Assembly (NCBI RefSeq): GCF_018613895.1
Contig: NZ_JAGGPH010000013.1
Location: 124,001 to 188,000 of the forward strand
DNA length: 64,000 bases
Reading direction: 5' to 3'
DNA from: Curtobacterium sp. ISL-83
Lineage (GTDB): Bacteria > Actinomycetota > Actinomycetes > Actinomycetales > Microbacteriaceae
In this document: positions 40,600-48,422 of the stretch, piece after piece
How positions within the stretch are numbered: the stretch's first letter is position 1
How the letters are laid out: each line of letters begins with the position of its first letter
Program-made: the position numbers and the translations under genes
Notes under the pieces: generated by a model
The model's input: the letters and a program-made list of their open reading frames with translations, nothing else
Database searches by the model: none
What the model was told of the DNA's origin: nothing

Positions 40600-40760
40600 G
40601 GGGTCCTCCTCACGGGCCGTACGCGTCCGGCTTACTCGCAGGTTCCGAGCGCTGTCCGCGAGCCCGGGGTACTTCTCGACGCCGTGGCCCGCGCCGTCAC
40701 CCGATCGCCGGGCGAACGGCGCGGGCGGCCGCGCGGCCGATGCAGGCGCGCCCGCCGCGT

Positions 40761-41129
40761 TCAGGCTCGGTCGTGGAGCGTGATCTGGTACCCGTCCGGG
40801 TCAGCGAAGGTGAAGGTCCGCCCGAAGGGTCCGTCGATCGGCGCGCTGACGATGGTCTGGCCGTCGGCGACGAGTGCGTCGTGGATGGCCTGCACGTCGG
40901 TCGCGTGGAGCCACACGGCCACGCCGACCCCGGGCTGCGGGACGGCCTCGAGGTCGACGCCGGCGACGAGGTCGCGGAGGGCGAAGGCGATCGGCTCGGT
41001 CTGGAACACCACGGCGTGCGGTGGGCCGGCCGGGGATCGGACCAGCCCGAGGTACTGCTGGTAGAACGCGGCAGAGCGTTCGAGGTCGCGCGTCTGGAGG
41101 GAGATGAAGTCGGGGCCGGTGACCGCCAT
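40761..41129 (-). CDS. VOC family protein (glyoxalase/bleomycin resistance fold)
   Basis: 122 residues. DFISLQTRDLERSAAFYQQY opens the first beta-alpha-beta-beta-beta unit, and GRTFTFADPDGYQITLHD, with the metal-site glutamate position replaced by Q/T, closes the second. Missing canonical metal ligands make true glyoxalase activity doubtful. It could be a binding protein or a thiol-transferase relative. Confidence 0.83.
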   Translation of the reverse strand: MAVTGPDFISLQTRDLERSAAFYQQYLGLVRSPAGPPHAVVFQTEPIAFALRDLVAGVDLEAVPQPGVGVAVWLHATDVQAIHDALVADGQTIVSAPIDGPFGRTFTFADPDGYQITLHDRA

Positions 41130-41145
41130 GGTGATGCTCCGTTTC

Positions 41146-41165
41146 GTTGTCAGGAAGTTGACAAC
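41146..41165. promoter_or_regulatory. Inverted repeat GTTGTCA/TGACAAC upstream of the VOC gene
   Basis: GTTGTCA-GGAAGT-TGACAAC has seven-base perfect arms 16 bases upstream of the VOC start. It overlaps the likely promoter and is A+T-richer than its surroundings. The regulator is unknown. Confidence 0.5.
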
Positions 41166-41241
41166 GAGCAGTCTATGTCAACACTCTGACACTTGACGCG
41201 CGACAGGGCCGCTGCAGCCACGAGCCGCCCCGGCGCTCGCC

Positions 41242-42156
41242 TCACCGCCGCCCGGCAGCCTCGATGATCCGCCGCACGGTGTCCGCATCGTGGTGGAACG
41301 CCCGGCGGTCGACCCCGACCACCGGCACGCGGACCGGCGTCGACCAGACCGAGCCGTCCGCCGCCAGGTCGACGACGAGGGCCCCGGACTGGACGAACGC
41401 CGATTCCTCCTCGTACGGCCCGGCGACGTCGGTGTCGTTCGCGACCCCGGGAGCGACCAGGACCGGGACGCCGGCCAGCGCCCCGGCGAAGTGGTGATGG
41501 TAGTGACCGGCGAGGACGACCCGGACGTCCGACCCGCGGAGGACCTCCGCCAGGGCCTCCGGGTTCTGCAACCGGAGCGCGTCGTGCAGCTCCGTGGGCG
41601 CCGGCAGCGGCGGGTGGTGCAGGACGACCACGCTGCCGAACGGCGTCGACTCGTCGGCGAGCGCCGCGCGCAGTCGCTCGAGTGCGAGGTCGCTGACCTC
41701 GCCGTACCCGGCTCCCGGCACGCTCGTGTCCACGGTGACGATCCGGCGCCCGGCGACGATCGACCGTCCGGACACGGGCACCGTCAGCGGCACGTGCTCC
41801 ATGGTGTGCACGACCGCCTGCGCCCCCGCACCCAGGACGTGTCCGTTCGCCAGCACCTGCCGGAACCCCTCGCGCTGGTCGTGGTTGCCCGGCACCGCGA
41901 CGAACGCCGCTCCGTGCCGTCGAGCGAAGTCGCCGACACGCTCGAGCACGACACGGTAGGAGTCCGCACTGCCGTCCTCGGAGACGTCCCCCGAGACGAC
42001 GACGAGCCCGATGCCGGGCAGGGCGTCGACGTGGTCGAGCACCGACTCGAGCGCACGGGTCGTGTCCACCGACCCCTGGTGCAGGGCGCCGTCCCCGGTC
42101 AGGTGCGTGTCGGACAGGTGGAGGATGCGGAGGGTGTCCGGTGCGGGCGGCTGCAT
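41242..42156 (-). CDS. Metallophosphoesterase (CpdA-like)
   Basis: 304 residues. The two-metal site is complete: LRILHLSDTHLTGDG (D-x-H), VVVSGDVSEDG (GD), VAVPGNHDQREG (GNHD) and VLAGHYHHHFAG (GH-x-H). This is the class III cyclic-nucleotide phosphodiesterase arrangement; actual substrate is not determined. TAGCGT lies six bases before the ATG on the minus strand (42163-42168), so it is probably leaderless. Confidence 0.9.
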   Translation of the reverse strand: MQPPAPDTLRILHLSDTHLTGDGALHQGSVDTTRALESVLDHVDALPGIGLVVVSGDVSEDGSADSYRVVLERVGDFARRHGAAFVAVPGNHDQREGFRQVLANGHVLGAGAQAVVHTMEHVPLTVPVSGRSIVAGRRIVTVDTSVPGAGYGEVSDLALERLRAALADESTPFGSVVVLHHPPLPAPTELHDALRLQNPEALAEVLRGSDVRVVLAGHYHHHFAGALAGVPVLVAPGVANDTDVAGPYEEESAFVQSGALVVDLAADGSVWSTPVRVPVVGVDRRAFHHDADTVRRIIEAAGRR

Positions 42157-42197
42157 GCACCCACGCTAGCCGCGCACCCCGGCGACCTGCCCGACCG

Positions 42198-42229
42198 CTC
42201 GTCAGCCCGTCAGCTCGTCAGCCCGTCAC
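42198..42229 (+). repeat. 16-bp tandem duplication
   Basis: CTCGTCAGCCCGTCAG repeated with one mismatch at the last base, immediately before the hairpin at 42236. Confidence 0.8.
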
Positions 42230-42235
42230 AGGCGG

Positions 42236-42276
42236 GCCTCCCGTCCGACCGGCGTCACCGACTGCGGACGGGAGGC
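42236..42276. repeat. GCCTCCCGTCCG / CGGACGGGAGGC inverted pair
   Basis: Perfect 12-base arms separated by 17 bases. It belongs to the same dispersed word as 25410 and 43633, but lies in a divergent gap, so it cannot be a terminator of the flanking genes. Confidence 0.7.
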
Positions 42277-42356
42277 GCGACGCGGCTCCGCCAGGCACGC
42301 TCACCGTCGCGTCCGCTCGCCTCGGGTGCGCAGCGCACCCAGCCGGACCCGCGCCC

Positions 42357-42432
42357 ACCCAACGGAACCGCGCGTACCCAACGGAATCGCGCGTACCTGG
42401 TTCGGCGGAACGGGCGGGTACGCGCGATTCCG
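42357..42432. repeat. 19-bp tandem pair and 16-bp inverted repeat
   Basis: ACCCAACGGAAYCGCGCGT occurs at 42357-42375 and 42376-42394. CGGAATCGCGCGTACC (42382-42397) is then inverted perfectly at 42417-42432. Three copies of one local word are therefore arranged direct, direct, inverted, about 110 bases before a LacI gene. Confidence 0.85.
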
Positions 42433-42543
42433 CCTTCCATCGCACCCGTTATGGGAAGAACCGCGCAGCCGACCGCCACCGCATTTCGCCCGCTCACGGC
42501 CCCGGCCACACCGAATCCGCGCGCCCGATGCCAGGATGAGCGC

Positions 42544-43554
42544 ATGACGGTGAGCGTGCGGGAGGTGGCAGCCCTCGCGGGCGTGTCCCTCGGCACGGTG
42601 TCGAACGTGCTGAACCGGCCCGACAAGGTCGCTCCCGGCACGGTCGAGCGGGTGCAGTCGGCGATCGCGCAACTCGGCTTCGTCCGCAACGACTCCGCCC
42701 GACAGCTGCGGGCCGGCCGGAGCTCCACGGTCGGCCTCGTCGTGCTGGACGGCGGGAACCCCTTCTTCACCGACGTCGCCCGCGGTGCCGAGGACGCCGC
42801 CATGGCGAAGGGCTTCGCCGTCCTCATCGGGAACTCGGACGAGTCCGTCGAGCGGGAGCGCACCTACGTCGACCTCTTCGAGGAGCGGCGCGTCGCCGGC
42901 CTGCTGATCTCCCCCGCCGGCGACGACCTGTCACGGCTCGCACGACTCCGCGACCAGGGCACCGCCGTCGTCCTGGTCGACCGTCGCGCGGACGAGGAGC
43001 CGTTCGCCTCCGTCTCCGTCGACGACGTCGCGGGCGGCCGCCTCGCCGTCGAGCACCTCGTGTCCATCGGCCGCCGGAGGATCGCCTTCGTCGGCGGCCC
43101 GTTCGGCATCCGCCAGGTCGCCGACCGGCACGCGGGAGCCGCAGCAGCAGCGCAGGCCGCCGGCGCCGAGGTCGAGGTCCTCACCACCAAGTCGCTGTCC
43201 GTCCTGGAGGGTCGCCGCATCGGCGAGGAGATCCAGGCACGACCGGCCTCGGCACGTCCGGACGCGGTGTTCGCCGCGAACGACCTGCTGGCCGTCGGAC
43301 TCGAGCAGGCGTTCATCATGCGCGGGTCGATCGCGGTGCCGGAGGAGATCGCGATCGTGGGCTACGACGACATCGCGTTCGCCGAGTCCGCGGTCGTGCC
43401 GCTCACCTCGGTCCGGCAGCCGGCGCAGGACCTCGGGCGTCGCGCGTTCGAGCTGCTGACCGCGCAGGTCGAGCAGGGCCAGGAGATCGAGCTCGAGCGG
43501 GTGGAGTTCACGCCCGAGCTCGTCGTCCGACAGTCCACCGTCGCCGAGAGCTGA
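42544..43554 (+). CDS. LacI family transcriptional regulator
   Basis: 336 residues. The head SVREVAALAGVSLGTVSNVL and hinge RNDSARQLRAGRSST are canonical, and the effector domain has GNPFFTDVARGAEDAAMAKG and FAANDLLAVGLEQAFI. No sugar operon is adjacent, so its target is elsewhere; the CebR-like box before the GH36 gene is one candidate. CAGGAT six bases before the ATG may give a leaderless transcript. The next gene is a second LacI regulator in tandem. Confidence 0.9.
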   Translation: MTVSVREVAALAGVSLGTVSNVLNRPDKVAPGTVERVQSAIAQLGFVRNDSARQLRAGRSSTVGLVVLDGGNPFFTDVARGAEDAAMAKGFAVLIGNSDESVERERTYVDLFEERRVAGLLISPAGDDLSRLARLRDQGTAVVLVDRRADEEPFASVSVDDVAGGRLAVEHLVSIGRRRIAFVGGPFGIRQVADRHAGAAAAAQAAGAEVEVLTTKSLSVLEGRRIGEEIQARPASARPDAVFAANDLLAVGLEQAFIMRGSIAVPEEIAIVGYDDIAFAESAVVPLTSVRQPAQDLGRRAFELLTAQVEQGQEIELERVEFTPELVVRQSTVAES

Positions 43555-43632
43555 CGCACCCGGCAACGGCGGCCTGCCCGCCTTCCCCGACAGTCGGTCG
43601 GCCCCGCGGGGTGGCCTGCGGGACCACCCGCC

Positions 43633-43674
43633 GGACGGGAGGCACGGTGCAGGCCCGCACCGCGCCTCCCGTCC
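43633..43674. terminator. GGACGGGAGGC hairpin, full copy between two LacI genes
   Basis: GGACGGGAGGC, AC, GGTGC, six-base loop, GCACC, GC, GCCTCCCGTCC: a near-perfect nested hairpin, 79 bases after the first LacI stop. It is well placed to keep the two regulator genes apart. Confidence 0.65.
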
Positions 43675-43703
43675 CGTGGACCCACCGGTCCACCACCGCG
43701 ACC

Positions 43704-43709
43704 TACGAT
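43704..43709 (+). promoter_or_regulatory. -10 element of the rhamnose LacI gene
   Basis: TACGAT seven bases before the ATG. It is the clearest of the plus-strand leaderless promoters and fixes the start codon. Confidence 0.55.
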
Positions 43710-43716
43710 CGTCTGC

Positions 43717-44811
43717 ATGGCGCACCTCCCCCAGCGCGACGGACCGCCGAGCGTGCACCACGTCGCCGAGCGTGCCGGCGTGTCCCTCGCCACCGTCTCG
43801 AACGTCCTGAACCACCCCGAGCGGGTGGCCGACGGGACGGCGACCCGGGTGCGCGACGCGATCGCGGAACTCGGGTACACGCCGAACCGGAACGCCCGGG
43901 CACTGGCCTCGGGCAGCTCGCGGTCGATCGGCCTCGTGGTGATGTCGCTGCGGAACTCGCTGTTCAGCGACATCGTGAACGGGGCGCAGCGGGCCTCGCG
44001 TGAGCACGGCCGGACCCTGCTCATCGCGAGCAGCGAGGACGATCTGCAGGCGCAGGGCGACCACCTGGCGTACCTCGAGAGCACCCGCGTCGGGGGGATC
44101 CTGCTCGCGACGATGTCGGAGTCCCGCGACCAGGTCGAGCTCACCCGACGGCACGGGCGGCCCGTGGTCTACGTGAACTACGAGCCGTCGGACGTCGACG
44201 CCTGCTCGGTCGTCGTGGACAACGAGCAGGCGGCGTACATCGCGACCGCGCACCTGATCGAGCGCGGGTGTCGGCGGATCGGGTTCGTGAGCGCCCGTCC
44301 GGAGTTGCAGCCCGTGCACCGACGGCGAGCGGGGGTCCTCCGGGCGATCGCGGAGCACCCGGGTGTCAGCCTGGTCGAGATCGACGCCGGGGACATCGAC
44401 CCTCCCGGCGGGACGGACGCGGGCGACCGGATCGCGCGGATGCCCGCGGCGGAGCGTCCCGACGGGGTCCTCGGGGTGACCGACCTGCTCGCGATGGCGG
44501 TCGTCACCGAGCTGCGCGCCGCCGGACTCCGGGTGCCCGAGGACATCCCGGTGTCCGGGTGCGACCACAACTCGATCGCGTGGGGTGGGGCGGTGCCGCT
44601 CACTTCGGTGACGATGCACGGTGTCGAGATGGGTGCGGCGGCGGTGGACCTGCTGCTCGCGGAGCTGACCGACCCGCCCGGGACGCATCGGCACCGCACC
44701 GTCGTGATCGGCAGCGAGTTGGTCGCGCGGGAGAGCACCGTCGGGCGTGCGGGGGCTGCGGCGGCGGCCCGGTTGCGGGCGCCGAGCGACCCGCGGTTGC
44801 GCGAGGTCTGA
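43717..44811 (+). CDS. LacI family regulator of the rhamnose module
   Basis: 364 residues, with a ten-residue N-terminal extension before the head VHHVAERAGVSLATVSNVL. The hinge is NRNARALASGSSR. The effector domain has RNSLFSDIVNGAQRASREHG, and a low-complexity alanine-rich tail ends the protein. It lies immediately upstream of the rhamnose importer. TTGAAACG-type operators at the importer and isomerase promoters fit a LacI protein, so this is the likely rhamnose (or rhamnose-oligosaccharide) repressor. Confidence 0.9.
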   Translation: MAHLPQRDGPPSVHHVAERAGVSLATVSNVLNHPERVADGTATRVRDAIAELGYTPNRNARALASGSSRSIGLVVMSLRNSLFSDIVNGAQRASREHGRTLLIASSEDDLQAQGDHLAYLESTRVGGILLATMSESRDQVELTRRHGRPVVYVNYEPSDVDACSVVVDNEQAAYIATAHLIERGCRRIGFVSARPELQPVHRRRAGVLRAIAEHPGVSLVEIDAGDIDPPGGTDAGDRIARMPAAERPDGVLGVTDLLAMAVVTELRAAGLRVPEDIPVSGCDHNSIAWGGAVPLTSVTMHGVEMGAAAVDLLLAELTDPPGTHRHRTVVIGSELVARESTVGRAGAAAAARLRAPSDPRLREV

Positions 44812-44855
44812 CGCCCGCGGGCGGCGCGGCGGTGCGCGGGCGGCCGCGCACTTCC

Positions 44856-44925
44856 GCGTGGTGCGAGGTTGGTTGCCCCGTGCGGGCGAACAACTTCGCA
44901 CGACGCCACCAACCTCGCACCACGC
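44856..44925. terminator. 18-bp perfect inverted repeat, cruciform-like
   Basis: GCGTGGTGCGAGGTTGGT (44856-44873) and its exact reverse complement (44908-44925) enclose 34 bases, which themselves fold as GCGAA-CAAC-TTCGC (44886-44899). It begins 45 bases after the LacI stop. The stem is long for an ordinary terminator. Confidence 0.7.
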
Positions 44926-44997
44926 CGGCCGCCGCCCCGGCGCGCGGCACCGGCCGCCGCACCGACGCGCCGTTCGGTAACGAAACCAGATCGGTGA

Positions 44998-45045
44998 TTG
45001 ACACGCTTCAATCCTCGTGGTTCCATTCCGGTTGAAACGTTCTAA
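44998..45045 (+). promoter_or_regulatory. Rhamnose importer promoter with two LacI operators
   Basis: -35 TTGACA (44998-45003), 17 bases, -10 TTCCAT (45021-45026). Operator one, TTGACACGCTTCAA (44998-45011), overlaps the -35. Operator two, TTGAAACGTTCTAA (45032-45045), lies at the expected transcription start. The centres are 34 bases apart. Confidence 0.75.
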
Positions 45046-45076
45046 ACAGCACCACCGGGACCCGCAGCGGAGCGGG

Positions 45077-45099
45077 CCCCGGAGCCGTTTCCTCCGGGG
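45077..45099 (+). promoter_or_regulatory. Leader hairpin of the rhamnose importer mRNA
   Basis: CCCCGGAG and CTCCGGGG arms with a seven-base loop, between the promoter and the AGGAGGTAAGGA ribosome site. It could stabilise the 5' end or tune translation of the abundant binding protein. Confidence 0.45.
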
Positions 45100-45132
45100 T
45101 ACCCCGCCCCGGCCCTTACGAGGAGGTAAGGA

Positions 45133-46473
45133 ATGTCAGCTCGTTCCCTGACCACCAGGTCGCTCGTCACCCGGCTCATCGCCATCGGTGGCGCGACGGT
45201 CCTGATCGGCGGCCTGACCGCGTGCTCGTCGGGCGGCTCCGCCGACACCGGCAGCAGCGGTGGCAAGGTCCAGATCAGCTACCTGGTCGACAACTCGACC
45301 GCCACCGCCGTCACCACGAAGGCCCTCGTCAGCGCCTTCGAGAAGGCGAACCCGAAGATCACCGTCAAGGTCGACACGAAGCCGCAGGGCACCGACGGCG
45401 ACAACCTCATCAAGACCCGGCTCTCGACCGGCGAGATGGACGACGTCTTCAACTACAACTCCGGCTCGCTCATGCAGGCGCTCAACCCGGACAACACCCT
45501 CGTCGACCTGTCGAAGGAGAGCTGGGCGAAGGACGTCGACAAGCAGTTCGTCAAGGTCGTCAGCACGAGCAAGGGCATGTACGGCGCCCCGTTCGGCACG
45601 AGCTTCGGCGGCGGCGTGATGTACAACAAGAAGGTCTACAAGGACCTCGGGCTGAGCGTCCCGACCACGTGGGACCAGTTCATCAGCAACAGCCAGAAGA
45701 TCAAGGCCGCCGGCAAGGTCGCCCCGATCATCCAGACGTACGGCGACACCTGGACCAGCCAGCTCTTCGTCCTCGGTGACTTCGCGAACATCACCGCCCA
45801 GCAGAAGAACTGGGCGACCCAGTACACGAAGCACAAGGAGTCCTACGCCGATCAGCCGGCGTTCGCCGGCTTCGACCACCTCGCCGAGGTGCAGCAGAAG
45901 GGCCTGGTCAACAAGGACTACGCCTCGGCGACGCAGGCGAACGGACTGAAGATGCTGGCGGACGGCACCGGCGCCCAGTACCCGATGCTGACCAACGCGA
46001 TCTCGACCCTCCAGCAGGACAGCCCGAGCGCGGTCAACGACATCGGCGCCTTCGCGCTGCCGGCGTCCAACGCCTCGGACACGAACCTGACGATCTGGGA
46101 GCCGAACGGCCTGTACATCCCGAAGACGACCTCGGGTGACAAGCTCACGGCGGCCAAGAAGTTCATCGCCTTCGCCAACTCGTCCGACGGCTGCAAGGTC
46201 CAGAACGACACCGGGACCCCCGGTGGCCCGTACGTCATCTCGACCTGCAAGCTCCCCAGCTCGGTGCCCCCGATGCTGACCGACCTGCAGAAGTACATCG
46301 ACAGCGGCAAGGCCACCCCGGCACTCGAGTTCCTCTCGCCGATCAAGGGCCCGAACCTCGAGAAGATCTGCGTGCAGGTCGGCTCGGGCATCTCGACGGC
46401 CTCGGTGGGTGCGAAGCAGTACGACCAGGACGTCGTGCAGCAGGCGCAGCAGCTCGGCCTGAAGGGCTGGTGA
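45133..46473 (+). CDS. Rhamnose-module ABC transporter substrate-binding lipoprotein
   Basis: 446 residues. The signal peptide ends in lipobox LTAC with cysteine 31. The mature family 1 binding protein has VQISYLVDNSTATAVTTKAL, MYGAPFGTSFGGGVMYNKK and LTIWEPNGLYIPKTTSG. Two or more cysteines near residues 356-370 may form a disulfide. The strong GAGGAGGTAAGGA ribosome site fits a highly expressed binding protein. Given the neighbouring GH78 and isomerase genes, the ligand is probably a rhamnose-containing oligosaccharide. Confidence 0.92.
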   Translation: MSARSLTTRSLVTRLIAIGGATVLIGGLTACSSGGSADTGSSGGKVQISYLVDNSTATAVTTKALVSAFEKANPKITVKVDTKPQGTDGDNLIKTRLSTGEMDDVFNYNSGSLMQALNPDNTLVDLSKESWAKDVDKQFVKVVSTSKGMYGAPFGTSFGGGVMYNKKVYKDLGLSVPTTWDQFISNSQKIKAAGKVAPIIQTYGDTWTSQLFVLGDFANITAQQKNWATQYTKHKESYADQPAFAGFDHLAEVQQKGLVNKDYASATQANGLKMLADGTGAQYPMLTNAISTLQQDSPSAVNDIGAFALPASNASDTNLTIWEPNGLYIPKTTSGDKLTAAKKFIAFANSSDGCKVQNDTGTPGGPYVISTCKLPSSVPPMLTDLQKYIDSGKATPALEFLSPIKGPNLEKICVQVGSGISTASVGAKQYDQDVVQQAQQLGLKGW

Positions 46474-47405
46474 CGTCGGTGACCGCGACCCTCACGACGG
46501 CGCTGCCGCCGCAGACCACGAAGGACGGGCCCGGCCCGGTGCGCACCAAGATGCGTTCCTTCTACCCGGCCTGGTTCTTCATCCCGGCGATCGCGCTGTA
46601 CGTCGTGTTCTTCGCGGTCCCGACCTTCGCGGGGTTCTACTTCGCGCTCACCCGCTGGACGCTGTTCGACCAGACCTTCATCGGCTTCGACAACTTCGTC
46701 CGGTTCTTCCAGGACCCGCAGCTCGTCTCGGGCTTCATCCACACGTTCGAGTACGGGTTCGTGACGAGCGCGGCGAAGGTGGTCCTCGGACTCGCCCTCG
46801 CCCTGCTCCTCACGAGCCCCGTGCTCGGGCGCGGGTACCTGCGAGCGGTGGTGTTCTTCCCCGTGCTGGTGTCGACCATCGGCATCGGCATCACCTTCAA
46901 GGCGCTGCTCGACCCGTTCCACGGCATCGTGAACGGCCTGCTGGGTTCGGTCGGCCTGCCCACCCCCGGCTGGCTGACCGACCCGTCCCTCGCGCTCTGG
47001 AGCGTCGCCGCGGTCGACATCTGGAAAGGCGTCGGCATCGCGACGCTCATCTTCATCGCCGGAATCGTCGCCATCCCGCAGGAGTACTTCGAGGCCGCCC
47101 GCGTCGACGGTGCGAGCAGCTGGACGATCTTCCGGAACATCACCCTGCCGCTGTCCCGACCGGCGATGGGCACCGTCATCATCCTGTCGCTCATCGGCGG
47201 ACTGCGGTCGTTCGACCTCATCTGGGCGATGACCGGTGGTGGGCCCGGCTTCACCAGCGACGTCATCGCGAGCGTGATCTACAAGCAGTACCAGGCCGGG
47301 TTCTACGGCCTGTCCACCGCGGGGAACGTGGTCCTGTTCGTCGTCGTCACGGCGATCATGGTCCCGGTCTCCTGGCTCCTCAACCGCAAGGAGGCGGACC
47401 TGTGA
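46470..47405 (+). CDS. Carbohydrate ABC transporter permease (MalF type)
   Basis: 311 residues. Membrane segments include WFFIPAIALYVVFFAVPTFA and VVLGLALALLLTSPVLG, and the coupling motif is EYFEAARVDGASSWTIFRN. The GTG start overlaps the binding-protein stop, and the end overlaps the next permease, both as GTGA. No ATPase gene is in the operon. Confidence 0.92.
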   Translation: MTSVTATLTTALPPQTTKDGPGPVRTKMRSFYPAWFFIPAIALYVVFFAVPTFAGFYFALTRWTLFDQTFIGFDNFVRFFQDPQLVSGFIHTFEYGFVTSAAKVVLGLALALLLTSPVLGRGYLRAVVFFPVLVSTIGIGITFKALLDPFHGIVNGLLGSVGLPTPGWLTDPSLALWSVAAVDIWKGVGIATLIFIAGIVAIPQEYFEAARVDGASSWTIFRNITLPLSRPAMGTVIILSLIGGLRSFDLIWAMTGGGPGFTSDVIASVIYKQYQAGFYGLSTAGNVVLFVVVTAIMVPVSWLLNRKEADL

Positions 47406-48307
47406 GCACCGCAACCGCTCGTCCCGGGACAGCCGTCACCAGTTCCGGCCGCACGCCGCGCCCCGCCCGCGGGCGCCGCCCCGGCACGGTCCGCAAGTGG
47501 GTGATCGGGACGGTCGCGATCGTCGTCAGCTTCGTGGTGTTCCTGGTGCCGTTCGTCTTCGTCCTGCTGCAGGCCGCGAAGTCGCCGGCCGACGCGAACC
47601 AGCTCGGCTTCACCCTGCCGGCGAAGTGGCAGCTGTGGCAGAACCTGCAGACGGTCTTCCAGACGGGTGAGACCGGCATCGTCCGGGCGTTCCTGAACAG
47701 CGCGGTCCTGACGGTCGGCAGCGTGGCGATCATGGTGGTCTTCTCGGCCATGGTCGGCTACGTGCTCCAGCGCCGCCCGGGCCGCTGGAACGGCCTGATC
47801 AGCTTCTTCGTGCTGGCGGGGCTCATCGTCCCGCCGGCGATCGTCCCGACGATCTGGGTGCTCCAGGGGCTGAACCTGTTCAAGACGATGGGCGGGATGA
47901 TCCTCATCGAGGCCACCTTCGGTCTGTCGTTCTGCATCCTGCTGTTCCGGGCGTTCGTCGCGACGATCCCGAAGGAACTCGACGAGGCCGCGGTCCTCGA
48001 CGGTGCCGGCCCGATCCGACTGTTCTTCGGGGTCGTGCTGCCGCTGCTCAAACCCGTGATCATCACGGTCGTGCTGGTGCAGTCCGTCGCGGTGTTCAAC
48101 GACTTCGCGAACCCGCTGTACTTCCTGCCCGGCTCCGAGAACGCCACCGTGCAGCAGACGCTGTACACGTTCCAGAGCCAGTCGGTCAGTCAGCTGAACC
48201 TGCTGTTCACGGACGTCCTGCTCATCACGATCCCGCCGCTGATCCTCTACATCTTCTTCAACCGTCAGATCGTCGCCGGCATGACCAGCGGCGCCGTCAA
48301 GGGCTGA
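47402..48307 (+). CDS. Carbohydrate ABC transporter permease (MalG type)
   Basis: 301 residues. The six-helix core has WVIGTVAIVVSFVVFLVPFV, a coupling loop ELDEAAVLDGAGPIRLFFGV and C-terminal FFNRQIVAGMTSGAVKG, the usual MalG ending. It completes the rhamnose importer with the two genes before it. GTGA overlap couples its translation to the MalF-type subunit. Confidence 0.92.
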   Translation: MSTATARPGTAVTSSGRTPRPARGRRPGTVRKWVIGTVAIVVSFVVFLVPFVFVLLQAAKSPADANQLGFTLPAKWQLWQNLQTVFQTGETGIVRAFLNSAVLTVGSVAIMVVFSAMVGYVLQRRPGRWNGLISFFVLAGLIVPPAIVPTIWVLQGLNLFKTMGGMILIEATFGLSFCILLFRAFVATIPKELDEAAVLDGAGPIRLFFGVVLPLLKPVIITVVLVQSVAVFNDFANPLYFLPGSENATVQQTLYTFQSQSVSQLNLLFTDVLLITIPPLILYIFFNRQIVAGMTSGAVKG

Positions 48308-48322
48308 CGCCCGACCCGGCCT

Positions 48323-48340
48323 GGAGGCACGCCCGCCTCC
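48323..48340 (+). terminator. GGAGGC / GCCTCC hairpin after the importer
   Basis: GGAGGC-ACGCCC-GCCTCC, 15 bases after the permease stop and about 80 bases before the rhamnosidase gene. No separate operator lies in front of the rhamnosidase, so this may attenuate rather than end the transcript. Confidence 0.45.
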
Positions 48341-48422
48341 GCACGGTCGGCTCGCGACGCCTCGACCCACCTCCGACAACCGCATCGGCCGACGACGACG
48401 TCAGCCGGGAAGGACTGCACAC

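Larger units (their letters stand above)
42157..42543. other. 387-base divergent gap rich in repeats
   Basis: Between the metallophosphoesterase and a LacI gene. It holds a 16-bp tandem pair (42198-42229), a GCCTCCCGTCC hairpin (42236-42276), a 19-bp tandem pair and a 16-bp inverted repeat (42357-42432). No open frame here looks real. Confidence 0.75.
44812..45132. other. 321-base gap before the rhamnose importer
   Basis: It holds the terminator-like long inverted repeat (44856-44925), the importer promoter with two operators (44998-45045) and a leader hairpin (45077-45099). No credible gene lies here. Confidence 0.8.
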
